From Chrysomallon squamiferum (Eukaryota; Mollusca; Gastropoda; Neomphalida; Peltospiridae), in the NCBI GenBank assembly GCA_012295275.1, contig CM022665.1:24326946-24390945 (forward strand): a stretch of DNA of 64,000 nt. Direction: 5' to 3'. Under the pieces are notes generated by a model that did no database searches, had not been told where the DNA came from, and saw only the letters and a list, made by a program, of their open reading frames with translations. The position numbers and the translations under genes were made by a program. Every line of letters begins with the position of its first letter. Position 1 is the first letter of the stretch. This document shows positions 14,685 through 27,585 of this stretch, in pieces.

Positions 14685-14882
14685 GTAAATCATACACTAT
14701 GATAGGCAGGGACCACTCAGCACAGACACTTGGTATTGTACCTTGTTCCATAGCCTGGCTGTTCCGTCTCATCAATGAACAGAAGGAAAAGACAGGGGCA
14801 CGGTTCTCGGTTCGAGTCTCAGCTGTGGAAGTAACTGGCAAGCAAGAAATTCTGCGAGACTTGCTGGTTGATGTTGCTCAAA
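14685..14882 (+). CDS. KIF26: KIF26 exon 1 of 7 in window: motor domain, P-loop region
   Basis: The exon encodes part of the motor domain of a KIF26/kinesin-11 protein. It begins in the nucleotide-binding loop with GKSYTMIG and continues through [16 protein letters not shown] and [13 protein letters not shown], which match KIF26A/B closely. The acceptor is a TTTCTTTCTTTCTTGCAG tract ending at 14684; the donor is GTGAGT at 14883. Entry phase: the first codon is Gly split after its first base. Exit: one base (A) of a Ser codon, completed by GT of the next exon. Family knowledge: KIF26A, KIF26B and worm VAB-8 bind microtubules but lack measurable ATPase activity. They act in signalling and cell or axon migration (Ret/GRB2 for KIF26A, Wnt5a-Ror for KIF26B). 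Here the usual GQTGSGKT P-loop appears only as its GKSYTM end, consistent with that class. Confidence 0.93.
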
Positions 14883-15599
14883 GTGAGTTAAATAGATTTG
14901 TTTTTCTTTTCTTTATATTCCTGTTATCAAATATTGGAGACTGCATGTGTCAAATGTAATTTTTTTTTTCCCCCAGATAAATTGATTATCTGATAAAGGT
15001 TTGTTAGTAGGCTTAGCTGAAAATAGTAAATTAATTTATATAGATTTAATTGTCTGTCTTTAGAATTGAAATACCAGAGTTGAATGTAGTTTTTAATTTT
15101 ATTTTTTTTCCTCATATGCTTGAGGTAAAATTGAAAATTTAATTGTTTGTGTATCACAAAATGAAACTGAAATACTGCTGTGGGATATACAATATATTGA
15201 TTTAATTTAAACTGCAGATAGATATTTTAAAATTTCAGAGATAGTATAATGTCATGATAACTTCTTGTTTGTACATGTGTTAAATGTTTGCATTTGTGCT
15301 TTTCTCAGATCTTTTTATTAAATATTTTTAATAATTTCAAAGGCAAGAAAACTAAGCCAAAAATAGTCATAAACAGACTGCTAGGCTTTGTAAACAATTA
15401 GAAATGTTTTCAACTTGAAAATCAATTTAAAATATGGCCTAATAAAAACCTTTGACAAAAAAAATTAATAAATAAATATAAAAAAAAAAAAAAAAAAAAA
15501 AATGTTCTGTATTAAAGACAGATGAGGTTTTTCCATTGGGTTTTTAACATTTGACATTGCTTGTTGATTTAAAGGCTCTTTTTGTTTAGTGTTTATTCA

Positions 15600-16560
15600 T
15601 CCAAGCTTGTGCTGATGTCACATTTTTGACAATTGATATTCATTGTTCATAATCAAACAGTAATTTTTATCACATGGCAAAGACAGGACACCAAGAGACC
15701 ATTGCCATTGTTGTTGTCACACACGAGTCCAGGGAATCAATGATAGTCTTGTGAAAACTCATCCAAGTCTCACCCTCCGAAACATGATAACATGGAAGAT
15801 TTCATTTTGATCTTTTTTCCCTCCATGGAAGGAAAATAAAAAAAAGACTTCAACCTTCTTCAAACACACCTCACATTGTATTAAAAAAATAGAAGGAAAA
15901 AGGATTTAGAGAGACGAGCAGAAGAATGAAACCATCAAACATTGTGTTTAATTCAGTTCACAGTGTAACAATGGGAAGAAACCTTATTAAGTGAAGACAA
16001 ACATCTCTGGCAGAGCTAAGTGAGTTCTTCACAGCATGCTCCATGTTATCCTAACCACATTTATCCAATCAAATATCCGCTTTTCATAATCTCCACAAAA
16101 GGGATTTAATCTGAACCTCTCCACAGTGGCAGCCCAGAGCTGAGTAACACAGGATTTTTAACTGGTGTTTGTTGCTTCCAAATTTCATCATTTCTCCCCT
16201 CAATTCGATATTATTTGATAACGGTGGAATTTCGATGCAAATTAGGTTTCTTCTCCTAGACCAGTGACGATGGCGGCATGCTGACACTGGACAACTGTAT
16301 GAGTCACGACTAATTAATTGGAATTGAAAGTGTTCTTAATTAGCAAGTTCAGATTGTCTTCATTATATCTATTTGTATTATGGGCAAACGAGATGGTTTG
16401 TGGAGCGATTTCCACTGCTTTATTACGGTTCAGGCTTGATGGGCTTCACGTGAAGATAATGGGATTGATTTGATGCACATGTCTGACATGATGTCACTGC
16501 CACTCACATGATGTGAACAATTTGAAACTCATCTCACACATTAAAGTCATCTTAGTGCTG
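15600..16560. promoter_or_regulatory. candidate intronic enhancer / conserved noncoding island
   Basis: The composition is more complex than the flanking AT repeats and the segment has no coding frame. Known-type sites are dense: POU octamer ATGCAAAT at 16235-16242, AP-1 TGAGTCA at 16300-16306, homeodomain TAATTA at 16311 and 16337, the palindrome CTTCACGTGAAG (E-box CACGTG) at 16444-16455, and the perfect inverted repeat TGACATGATGTCA at 16484-16496. Regulatory function is inferred from motif density only. Confidence 0.45.
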
Positions 16561-17169
16561 CCTCGTACTGTACAAGACATTTTTTTCTTCTTGATTTTTT
16601 TCATTTCCTAAATAGTTATGTTGATTAGTGGAGCCGTCCTTCTTTCCCATTAACTCTAATTTAATAAATAATATTGCATAATCTGATATGAGAACTTGGC
16701 CTTAATGTGGCTATTACATTAATTCATAACACCTTTTTTTTCCCCCTCAAGCGTAATGTTGTTAGAGATATGATTTTAGGAGATTTAATTAATTTACAAA
16801 GTTCCAGTAATTGAAAATATGTGTATGTGTTCAAACTAATTTTTTAACACATCCATATCTATATGTGTACAAGTATTCAAAAGATCGTTTCTAATTTACT
16901 TGTTGCATTATTCCAGAAAACAAACTCAAACATTCTACAGAACCTGGCAAACACTTCCTAACAGTTGTGCACAAGTATAACATATTACCATTCACTGTCA
17001 AAATATGCTGTTGTATAATTTGACAGTGACAAGTGACTTCATGCCTACCATCCACCCACCAGCATATTACAGACTTATGCAATGTCCACCTCCACATCAT
17101 GGACTTACAAAATGCACTTTTTATAAAGAAAGCTTTCTCTCTGTTTCTCTGTCTTTCTTTCTTTCCCTT

Positions 17170-17172
<3 letters not shown>

Positions 17173-17242
<70 letters not shown>
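17173..17242. repeat. (TC)n microsatellite, about 70 bases
   Basis: Nearly uninterrupted TC dinucleotides flanked by CTTT-rich sequence. Open frames through it are Leu/Ser repeats and are not genes. Confidence 0.97.
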
Positions 17243-17249
<7 letters not shown>

Positions 17250-17279
17250 TCTACCTACCTACTATTTTTGTCAACTGCT

Positions 17280-17760
17280 TGGGGAAATGATTCAATTAAG
17301 AATCACTTGGAATTGTCATGTACTGAATTGTACAGTAAGAAAAGTAATTCACGAATCGATTAAGTCTCTCCCTCTCGCTGCCTTTTTCTCTCGTACTGAA
17401 GGAGAGTTACAGAGTCCCCAAACTGCATCTTTAATTTGATTTAGTCTGCATGCCATCACTGTTAGAAATTGTCTTTGATAGCCAAGCAAATTGTTTTCTT
17501 ACAGAATTTAGATTCAGCTCACCTCTCATTTAATGAAGAAAGAGGCAAAAAAAAAAGAAAAAAATGTTAGAAATGACTTAGAAATTTAGTGGGTTTTTTC
17601 TTTGGTGTTTAATGGAAACAGACTTGTTGGACATGCAGATTTAATTGTCATAGAGATGATAAGCAATTAGGATGTGTGCTGCAAATGTCGGTGCTAATTA
17701 AGAATTTAAAAAAATGGAAAAAGCTAAAATGAATTGAGTGGATATGGTGTTTTTTGGTTA
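17280..17760. promoter_or_regulatory. candidate noncoding regulatory island
   Basis: Low-repeat intronic sequence with TTCAATTAAG, ATCGATTAAG, AGCAATTAGG and GCTAATTAAG homeodomain-like sites and TTTAATTTGATTT-type sequence. It has no sustained reading frame with family similarity. Function is inferred. Confidence 0.35.
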
Positions 17761-18431
17761 GTGAATTAGTTTAGAATTATGCAATGGATTACGGATTTAA
17801 TTTCCATTTCAGTGTGAGTAAGGCAAAATGCTTCAGATTTACAGCTGATATCTGAGTCACAGTATTTTTTGTATTTATACAGAAAATAACAACACTTAAA
17901 ACTGAATGTTAATGTATTAGTCCAGCAATTGGCATATTCATCAACACATATATCCATATTGGTTTCTCTTTTATAACATTAATGAGCTGTATTTGGATAA
18001 AGTGAAAACAGATAAATTTTCATATATGTATATATATTTATATGTATTCTGACTTGTGAAAAAAAATCACATTTTAATAACACTAGTTAACCTGTTTATT
18101 GATAACAGGGATTCTAATAACACTGTTTAGATTTAACATTATGTAGATTCATGCTTAAATTCAAACTTCAAACAATTCAAGTTTGTCATTAAAATTTGCG
18201 TTCTTGGTTATCTTCAATTCCAAAAATAATGGATCCATTTCACAGCCTCATCTTTTATTTATATAGATATTTCACCTATTGCATGATCAGTTTTTCTTTT
18301 GAATACATGAATACACACTTATCAGCATTTCAAATACTTTTTTCTTCTTTTACTGTAAATTCATTGGAATCATTCATAGTCAATTGCTTGTTTCCCAAAG
18401 CTGCTATCTGAGCCAGATTAGAGATGGTAAG

Positions 18432-18790
18432 CCTATAAATGGCTTATGGTCTCAGTACATTGTCAAGCATGTAAATGGTTTGTGGTCTTAGAATACTGAC
18501 AGCCGTTATGGCCAACTGTGGAAATGGTTTGTCGTCAGTGTGTGTGTAAATGGTTTGTAGTCTCAGTACATTGACAATCATCATGCCAAAGATTGAATGG
18601 TTTGTGGACTAAGAATACTGACAGTCATTATTGTCAAGCACATGAATGGTTTGTGGTTTACAAATACTGACAGCCATCATGGCCAAACATGTAAATGGTT
18701 GGTGGTCTTAGAATACTGATACCATCTTGTCCAAGTGTGGAAATGATTCCTGGTCTGAGTATACTGACAGGAGTCACTGCTAACATGTCT
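18432..18790. repeat. minisatellite, about 49 bp unit, 8 copies
   Basis: GTAAATGGTTTGTGGTCTTA, then GAATACTGACAGCCATCATG and GCCAAGCAT, repeats at 18432, 18471, 18521, 18545 (short), 18593, 18641, 18690 and 18739. The period is a regular 48-50 bases except for one truncated unit. Confidence 0.85.
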
Positions 18791-21700
18791 AGAGACCCTA
18801 ACACTTCTTCTCCTTCTAGAGACAGACAAGTGATCAATATGGCGTGACACTTTGATAGTGTCTGTATGTGCTGGCCATCAAGAGTTCACAGTGTGAGTGG
18901 CAGGCTCTGTCAAAACTTGACACAATACTTCCACCACAAACCAATGGTGATTTCTGAATGACATAATCCTGAACACCATCATTTTGTCATTTTTGAGATG
19001 ATTGGGTTAAGCTTGTATTGATGTTGTCATGGCTTAAGATGATAACATGCTTCTTGATTGTCCATCACTTGTAGCATTTCTTTTGGTTTTATTTATTTAT
19101 TTATTTATTTTATTTTATTTATTAATTTTGCTGAAATATTATCATGCAAATCATTGTGATTATGGTGTATCATTTGAGGAGAGTTTTTTGTTGCTATTGT
19201 TGTTTTTGGATACAAAATATCAGGCCAGTAACAGACGTCAAGTCATGGCTGAAGATAAAATAGAATATTTAAAATTTGTATTTGAGTATCTGTCATTTTA
19301 TCATTAACTTCACAAGGTTATTTATAGAAGACAACTAATTTTTTTTTTTAAATAACACAAATAAAAACAAAAACAAAAAAGGCCATAAGAGTAAAATAAT
19401 TGATATTCTGGCATGACATAACTTCACATACAGAAGAAACAAACATGTATATGCATACATATACATACACACATATACATTTATATATTGCTAACAATGC
19501 TGTGAAATAATATTGTTCATTGTGGTTTGCCAAGCTCTAATATATTACTTCCTAAATTTCCATTCATTTATCTTGTGTTGTTGTGTAACTGTATGTACTG
19601 GCAGCTTGGCAAATTCTGACAAGTGTATTAATAACACATTAATTGGATGGTGTGGCATAGTTGTGTTCTCTGTCACTTACTGGTCTTGTAAAGGTGATTA
19701 GTGTGAACAAAATGCCAACATGGAGACTCTTTTCAACAATAGCTTAATTAACTCATAATTAACTTCCATTGTGTTTTTTGGCATAAGCAGTGCAATTATG
19801 GGAAAGAGAAAAACAGAAAAAGTGTGTATAAATATGAAAATAATCATCTGTATGTTGTTTATGTGTAGAGTTTTAGTTGTTTTCATGTTCTTTTTTGGGG
19901 GAGAGTGCAGAGGCAAAAAATATATATAGTTTTGTATTTTTAAAGGTAAATTAAACTATTTTTTTTTTTTTAATTTTAAACTTTTTTAATACTTTTTAAT
20001 TAGTGGTTTGTTTTGAATTTGAAAGAGAAGGAAAATGTTTGTTTTAGTAATTCAAATAAAATTAAATTATGTTTAACTGGGGTTTTTTTTATTGCTATTT
20101 TAAAATTTATTTTATTATACATATACTTATTTATTTATTTATTTATCTATTTTATTTTTATTTCCTTTTTTACAAAAATATTATTTTACTTTTTTTGTTT
20201 TTTGAATATGTTCATTTCTGTTAATACATGTCAAAATTATTTTCAACAAATATTTCTTTTCTTTTTTACACTTAACACAAGTGAATGTTATATAAATTTT
20301 AAAAATTCAACAATATTTACAACAAATTAAAAAATAATTCATTTTCAAATTTAAACAGGAAAAGATTAATATTTTCTTTCTCACTTTTTCTTATTTCTTT
20401 TCGTTTTCATTTTCATTTAACAATACAAAGACATTTTTAAAAACAACCACAAAAATGGAATTTGTGAAATAGTTGAGTGTCATGTTTTGCATATCCCAAA
20501 TACAGATCTCTTTTTTTTTTTTTTAAACTTGCACACAGATTTATTGTTCTTACTGACAGCTTGTTACTTAAAGAACTTAGTCAAATGTTGTTGCTGGTTT
20601 TTTTATAGACACTGGCATGTATTTGGTTTACACTAGGAATCTGTTAGTATGAGGTTTAACTCTTTTTTTTTTTTTCTTTACACTAAATCTTCTTTTATTT
20701 AAGTATCATTACCTGTGCAGTTTAAAGTATTTTGAATTACTCTGTAGAACTTTTTCTTTCTACCTGTTGAAAATCTGTAGGTTTCTTCATGTATTTTTAT
20801 ACATACATACATACATAAATACATATATATATATATATATCTACCCAGTGTTTAATTTTAATTCAGTCCAGTTTAACTTGAATTACTCCATAGAACCATT
20901 TCTTTCTAGCTTTTGGAAATCTGTAGGTTTGATTCAGGTTATGATTATAAAGATGTGTATTGTGTGTACATAGATATATGTATGTGCGTGTTTGTGGTGG
21001 GTGTACATATATACAGAGTAAAACGTATGCCTATCAGGACTTATTTTTAATTCAGTCCACATTAAAAATGAAGTAGTATTAATATTACAGCTTCAAATAC
21101 AGTATTTCAGGGCCTATTACTTGTTTTTAAATGTTTTAAGAATGGATTATTATTCACAGAAGTCCTGTTTTAAGTGTAGCCCATCACATTATGGCAGTGG
21201 TTTTCCTCTGTTATTATCTGCATGGTCCTTTGTACACAGTGTCATATAAATATTCTTGTATCCATTCATTAGAATTTATTGAGGTTTTCAATCATTGTTT
21301 TATTCAAAAAGGATTTTTAAGCCGTAAACCTGTTACAGTTAAAAGGACATGTTAAAAGTTTTGTTTTATATGTTATAATCCAAGACTGAGCTTGTATTCT
21401 TGATAAAGGCACACTGAAATAGAAACTTAAAGGACATGTAAGCATCTATAATTTTATCTGAGGTGTATATCTGTAATATTAACTGTTTCAGATATATCTG
21501 TAACATCATCTTGATCTTATCTTCTAAACTTGCACAATGGCCAACAACCCATGGCTTAATTTATGTTACCTATAATATTACAACAGCCATAGTATGTTAT
21601 GAGTATATTTTTATGTGACCATTATCAGAGCAGTATGTCAGTATGTTACCTGTACATGTCAAGTGTGATGTTATCTAACCAGTGATATATGTAATTATAT

Positions 21701-22246
21701 TAATATACATGTGTTATATCACACCAAGTGTGGAGTTAACAGTTTGATTTATATAACTCTCACTAGTTGTGTCATGGTATACCAGTATTAATGTGTACAA
21801 GCATGCAAGCAGTCATATGTGATTGTACTGGATGTATTTTGTCTGTAGCTGTAATAAGGTTTGTTATGTGAAGAATTTTTTGTTTTTGTACAGGGAGAGA
21901 TAAATGTTGTGCATGTTTATGTAGAAACATGTAAATACACACATGTACATACATACATACATATATAATACATAGACATACACACACACATACAAACACA
22001 TGCATGCTTACATAGTCACAAACATTAATATACAAATGTGTGTGTGTGTATGTGTTTACATGCAAACACACATTACATACATTCTACATACACACACACA
22101 TACATACATTTTTAAATTTGTTTTAAACATTAATTTTGTGTAATTATGAATTCAATTTTTGACTTAAACCACTGCCTTGGCTTTCAGTTCTTGTTGTTTT
22201 AAAATATTCATTAACATCTGTTAATATTTTAATTTCTGTTTTTCAG

Positions 22247-22495
22247 GTCAGGAAGCAACAGGTTTGGGCACAGCTCCAGGTGTGTACTTAAGGGAGGATC
22301 CAATCTGTGGCACCCAGCTTGAAAACCAGAGTGAACTCAGAGCCCCGTCTGCAGAAAAAGCTTCCTACTACCTTGATGCGGCTTTAGCAGCAAGATCACC
22401 TATTGATGAAGAAGGAAGATCATCCCATGTGTTGTTTACACTGCATGTTTACCAGTACAGGATAGAAAAAGCCAACAGAGCAGGACTGCCAGGAG
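22247..22495 (+). CDS. KIF26: KIF26 exon 2 of 7: motor domain, switch I region
   Basis: The acceptor TTTCTGTTTTTCAG ends at 22246 and the donor GTTAGT starts at 22496. The exon completes the Ser codon from exon 1 and ends with one base of a Val codon. It encodes [40 protein letters not shown] and [17 protein letters not shown]. The order and spacing match KIF26A/B. The canonical kinesin switch I (NxxSSRSH) survives only as RSSH followed by the usual beta strand, so key nucleotide-sensing residues are altered. Between the DAALAAR helix and RSSH is a short acidic insert (SPIDEEG). The open frame continues three codons past the donor before a stop, as expected for intron read-through. Confidence 0.94.
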
Positions 22496-23634
22496 GTTAG
22501 TGTCTTGTCAGTTTTCATTGGTTCTTATTTCAAAAACTCTGCAGCATTTGAAAAACAATTTTTGTTAGGAATAGTTTTTTTTAGGCTTTCTTTAATATAT
22601 ATTTATAAATTTGCCTGCAATTTGCATTGTTTTGTAGAGTTTTTTTCTTCTTAATATAAAACTAATATGATCATAAAGGAGATTAATATGACTTGCTGAT
22701 TAGACTCTGATCACCATTAATATGCACCATAATCTGTTTCCTGCTCTTTGATAACAAAAAAGGCACACGGTTGATGATAGTAACATCACACCACTCAATG
22801 TGTGGTCTCATCAGGCTTCTTCTCTGGTATCATGACTACGCAAATGTTTTGATGCCAAATAACTGTTAATATTAAATGTTGTGAGATCGCTCTAAAGAAA
22901 CATTCACTGAGTATAATGATACATAACTCAATGTGTTTCAAATATCTGAGTTGAAGGTTAATGTGGATGAATACTTATTGATATGTATTTATTATTAAGT
23001 GCTGATTTTTAAAAGTGCCATGTTCCTGATTACCACTTTGATTATCCTTTTATCTTGATTTTAATTTTTTTATTTTTTATGATTTTATTTTTGCTGGTTC
23101 TTTTTATTAATTAGTTAATTAATTAATAATTGTTGTTATTATGATTATTATTATTATTATTATTTATTAATTAATTATTGTTAATCATATTCATATTCAT
23201 TATTACTGTGGAGGTTTTTCTTATCTGTTTTTATTTGCTTATGGCCTTCCCTTTTTATTTTAAAAATCATAATTGCTCTTCAGAAGTGTCTGATCCTGAA
23301 GTTCTTTTCACATTTTTTCAACATTAATTTACCTACTTCTCTCTCTCTCTTCCTTTTTTTTTTTTTTTTTTTTTGGCAAATCTACAGTAAGTGGTTTAAA
23401 GATAATTACCACCCATCCATGGTGTTTTGTTTCATGTGATGGTTACAGATGGAGAAACCATGCTCTGTTTGTGATGATAATGTTACATCAGACAAAGATT
23501 TGACACTTTTAGTAGTAGCTGGATTATTTTTCTTCTTGGTGTCAAACCTGATGGTGTATGTAATCTGTGGTAGAAGAGAATGTCTATATGATTTGTGTGT
23601 TGAAAGCATTCTTGACAAGAGAACCACCCAGTAA

Positions 23635-23669
<35 letters not shown>

Positions 23670-26437
23670 TTAAAAATGTTTCAGCTTACTAGTGGCATTT
23701 TGGTAAAGCCAGTGTCAGTTGGATATTGTTTATTTATTTATTTTTTTTTTTATTATTATTGTTGCTTTTTCTTTTCTTTACTGTAAAGAATAATGATTAT
23801 GAAAGTAATAGTACTATTTTTTAAAAAAAAAAAAAAAAAAGAATTAAAATTAAAAAGAGTACAAGAAAAAAGATTTTGAAGAAAACAAGAAACTTTAAAA
23901 AAATCTTCATTTGATTAAGTTTCACTTTTGATAAAATCTGGCATCTGTCAGTTTTCTGTGTTAAGTAATTTCCCACTCCACCCTTCTTTGTAGAAAAAAA
24001 AAATCATTTATAAAAAATATGTCATGTTAACAAGGTAGAAGTATGTAATGAATATGCTGTTCAACAAAAAAAAAATTAATAGTTATTTACTTAAATAATA
24101 TTTTATTTAATTTCATTTGTTTGCTTGTTATTTATTTTTCATTATTTTTTTTTATAAAACATTAATAATTTGATTATTTATTTAACTGTTTTATATTTCA
24201 TTTATTTATAATTTATATTTTATTTATTTATATATCCTCTTAAACTGACTTATATATATTTATATAAAAAAAAAAATAATAATAACTTTTTACAAAAAAA
24301 TTTGAATGAATCATAAACAAATGTAAAATTATTATTATTTGTTTTGGGTTGGGTTTTCTTACCATTACAGGTGGTGTTTTTTAATTTTGACTACTTGTTT
24401 AACTTTGCTAACATTATATACCATCAGTTTAACCAGAATTGTTAATGACATTTCTAAGCAACCTTCCCAATTATTTATGTACTAATGCTGGCTCTTAAAA
24501 TAAAAATACTAATACGTGCTGACAAATATTTGAACATGAAGGTAAGATTGGCTGGGATTCCATCCTCATGTAGAACACCTGAGAAAGGTGAGCTTTATCA
24601 CCTGGAAAATCCATTTCCTAGACAACATACAGAGAAGTACATCAATTTCCTGAAACAATTTAAAAAGTAAGAATGTTTTTGCCTGTAAATTTGTTTTTGG
24701 AGATGTCTGCCAACTTGGTTCTGGCCAGCTGGGAACTTAGTCAAGGTTTAACCATTAAGAATTCCACTCCATGTGAGGCTGTACATGGGGCCAGTTGAAT
24801 GAGTTAGGTAAATAAATAGATCTCTGTGTGTGTGTGTGTTTGTTTGTATTATGTGGATAGGTGGGTGTGTATATATGTATGTATGTATAATGCATGTACT
24901 ATGTATGTATGTATATATTTACATATTTATGTATTTATGTATGTATGAATGAAAGAATGTACATATGTACAAATGTGTTTATGTATCAGCCTATAGATAT
25001 AATGTATAAGATCAAGACTATACCAGGTCACACTGGCTTTAGGAACAGCTACAGCTAATTTGAATTTAGAGATGATTCATGGGATTGAACCATTTTTGTC
25101 TCTCTGGTGACCCCATGTTGCTGGGAGGGAGCTCACACACTGACAAATAAATCTGCCATTTTTAACTTTCCAATTAGAATTGATGAGTTTTTGGTTTGGA
25201 CCCTGACAATGAATTGCCTAATAAAACTTGTTTTAAACATGGACTGGTGTTCAGCATCATTCATCATAATAGGTGGATGACTGACATTTGTGATTGTTAA
25301 ACTTTCTGAAATAGTTTTAAATATATACTTGAAAGTGAAATAACAGACCACAAATTATTTTTTTACAGTTGCTCAGAGATATTTTTAGAATTAAAAGGGA
25401 ATTCCTAATTAATCTGGGGAAAGTCATGAATTATTTTTAGATATAACTTTTTAAATATTACTTGTCTTAAAATAATACAAATAAATGAATATTTTAAAAA
25501 CACAGTATATCCAATTCAGATTTCTAACAATATTTTTTATAACAAATTAGATGAACCAGTATATATTTTAATGCCACTTCAACATTTTAATATGTTTGTG
25601 GCATAAATTATGGGGAAGAAATCCACTCATATTAATGATCATTAGATATCAATCAAATGTTTCCAGCATAAAAATTATGATGATATTATAGAGGATCCCC
25701 AGTGTTTTCCTCCATGGGATACTTTTATTAAAAATGATTTAAGGATATTTCATTAACATTTTCCTAGAGCCTTTGACAAACCAGTCAAATTGCATTGGTC
25801 AAAATGGGAAACTGAGATAAAATAATTATATGTAAGGAGACAAAGCAACTGAAAGAAAAATATAATTATAGACACATACAGGTAAATGAACAGAAAGAAG
25901 AAGAAGAAAAAAAAATTATTACTGTTATCATCATCATCTTTATTATTATTATTATTATTATTAAATTTTATTGCTGATAAAGACATTTAAATATCCAAGT
26001 TTTTAATTTAAAAATTAAATTATTTATTTCTTTTTACTATTTTTCCTTTTATTGTGCTATTTATCAGGGTTTTTTCTTTTGACAAAATGTCAACATTTTA
26101 CAAACTAATCTTCTTCCTCACTCTTACATCAATCCCATTTTTTTTAATGTTTTTTTCTTATGCCTTGTGCAAGTTGCAGAAATTCCACTAACTTTCACTT
26201 TCACTTAAGCATGCACATGTTTAACATGGAGTAATGAATTATTTGATTTATGGGCTTTGTACATGGAAATGAACAAGCTTAGACAAAAAGGAATGTCCAT
26301 GTTTCATCATCTCATTAATCTCCATTTATTTCCATATCAAAATATTTTACACAGTATTATGCTCGTTTTCTTCTTTTTCTTTTTTGTTTCTAAACTGAAT
26401 CCTATTATTATTTATTTATTTATTTATTATTTTTATT

Positions 26438-26442
26438 ATTTA

Positions 26443-26492
<50 letters not shown>
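26438..26492. repeat. (ATT)n microsatellite
   Basis: About 17 ATT triplets with a preceding ATTT-rich run. The Ile-rich open frame through it is an artefact. Confidence 0.95.
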
Positions 26493-26493
<1 letters not shown>

Positions 26494-26729
26494 TTTAAGC
26501 TTTATTTTAGAATCAACACTCCGAAATTAAAAAGCATTTTTTGAATATTTATTTTTTCTATATTTTTTTAATTTCTTCATTATTTCTGTTCTTCGTTACT
26601 AAACGTTCATTCAGTTATTCGTGGAAATATTATAACAGATACATACTTTATATATTTTAATTATAATTCTGTCATTTTAATGGTTAAAATCACAGGTGTA
26701 ATTAATAATGAAAGCATGATTTATTATTT

Positions 26730-26965
26730 AAACCAGTTTAAGTTGGTAATAACATAATGTAAAACCAGCACCAGGTTTTCAGTGGCTCCCAGATGAACAT
26801 GTTAACATGCAATGGGTCAAACAGGGTGTGAGAGGTGAGTGATACGCATGACCTGGTACAATAGCAGTTTAGTCTATCCTCCCAGACGATATCACCTTCA
26901 CTGATGACAAACTTAATCACCATGGAAATAAAGCTGCCATCACTGCATGGCATTAGCATGGAGGA
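26730..26965. promoter_or_regulatory. candidate noncoding regulatory island
   Basis: Balanced-composition segment inside a repeat-rich intron, with CACCATGG, GCATGG-rich and TGACCTGGTAC-like sequence. It has no convincing frame on either strand. Flagged only by composition and complexity. Confidence 0.3.
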
Positions 26966-27252
26966 GGGATACTCTTTCCTTTTCTTTTCTTTTTTTTTAA
27001 CAGGAATTGGTTTTACCAGACATCACCTGGCTGTAAAACTTTTCTTCATTTTTCCTCTCATTTCCTCTATTGTAATCATTCATGCATGACCAAGAGGAAT
27101 TTTTCAAAACACATCACCATACATACGTTGAAAAGTCTGTGATGTAACACGTATTAGTGTTGATATGTACTGTCCTGCGATGTGTCTTAAATTTATAGCA
27201 CTGTTTTATGGTTCTCTTAGAAGTCTTGTAATCAAAAGAACTTTAGAGCATA

Positions 27253-27254
<2 letters not shown>

Positions 27255-27291
<37 letters not shown>
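27255..27291. repeat. poly-T run, 37 bases
   Basis: Uninterrupted thymines; could be a minus-strand retroposon tail, but no body is recognisable. Confidence 0.9.
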
Positions 27292-27295
<4 letters not shown>

Positions 27296-27553
27296 GATCT
27301 ATTTAACATCTGGGTTTTCTTTTGGTGGCTAAATCCCTTAGGAAAAACTGTGGTGTTTTTTTAAATAAATTTTAAGTGATTTGCTGTGTGTGTTTCAATG
27401 GGCATACTCTGTGATTTGTTATGTAAAAGTGATTAATAAACAGTTATTCATCTAAATAGCATATGTTTAAGAAAAATAGTAGACTGATACTCTCACATAA
27501 AGATAGACACTCAGTCTTCCTCACATACAAGCACATAGATAATTACCCACATA

Positions 27554-27585
<32 letters not shown>

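Larger units (their letters stand above)
14883..22246 (+). other. KIF26: KIF26 intron
   Basis: GT-AG intron of 7.4 kb. It contains a low-repeat, motif-rich island (about 15600-16560), a TC array, a second island (17280-17760), a 49-bp minisatellite (18432-18790) and AT-rich filler with ACAT/TACA runs near 20800-20840 and 21940-22110. No coding exon seen. Confidence 0.9.

Noticed and set aside
17005-17439. 144-aa ORF through the TC array
   Set aside because: Its length comes from the dinucleotide repeat (Leu/Ser runs); no flanking protein similarity.
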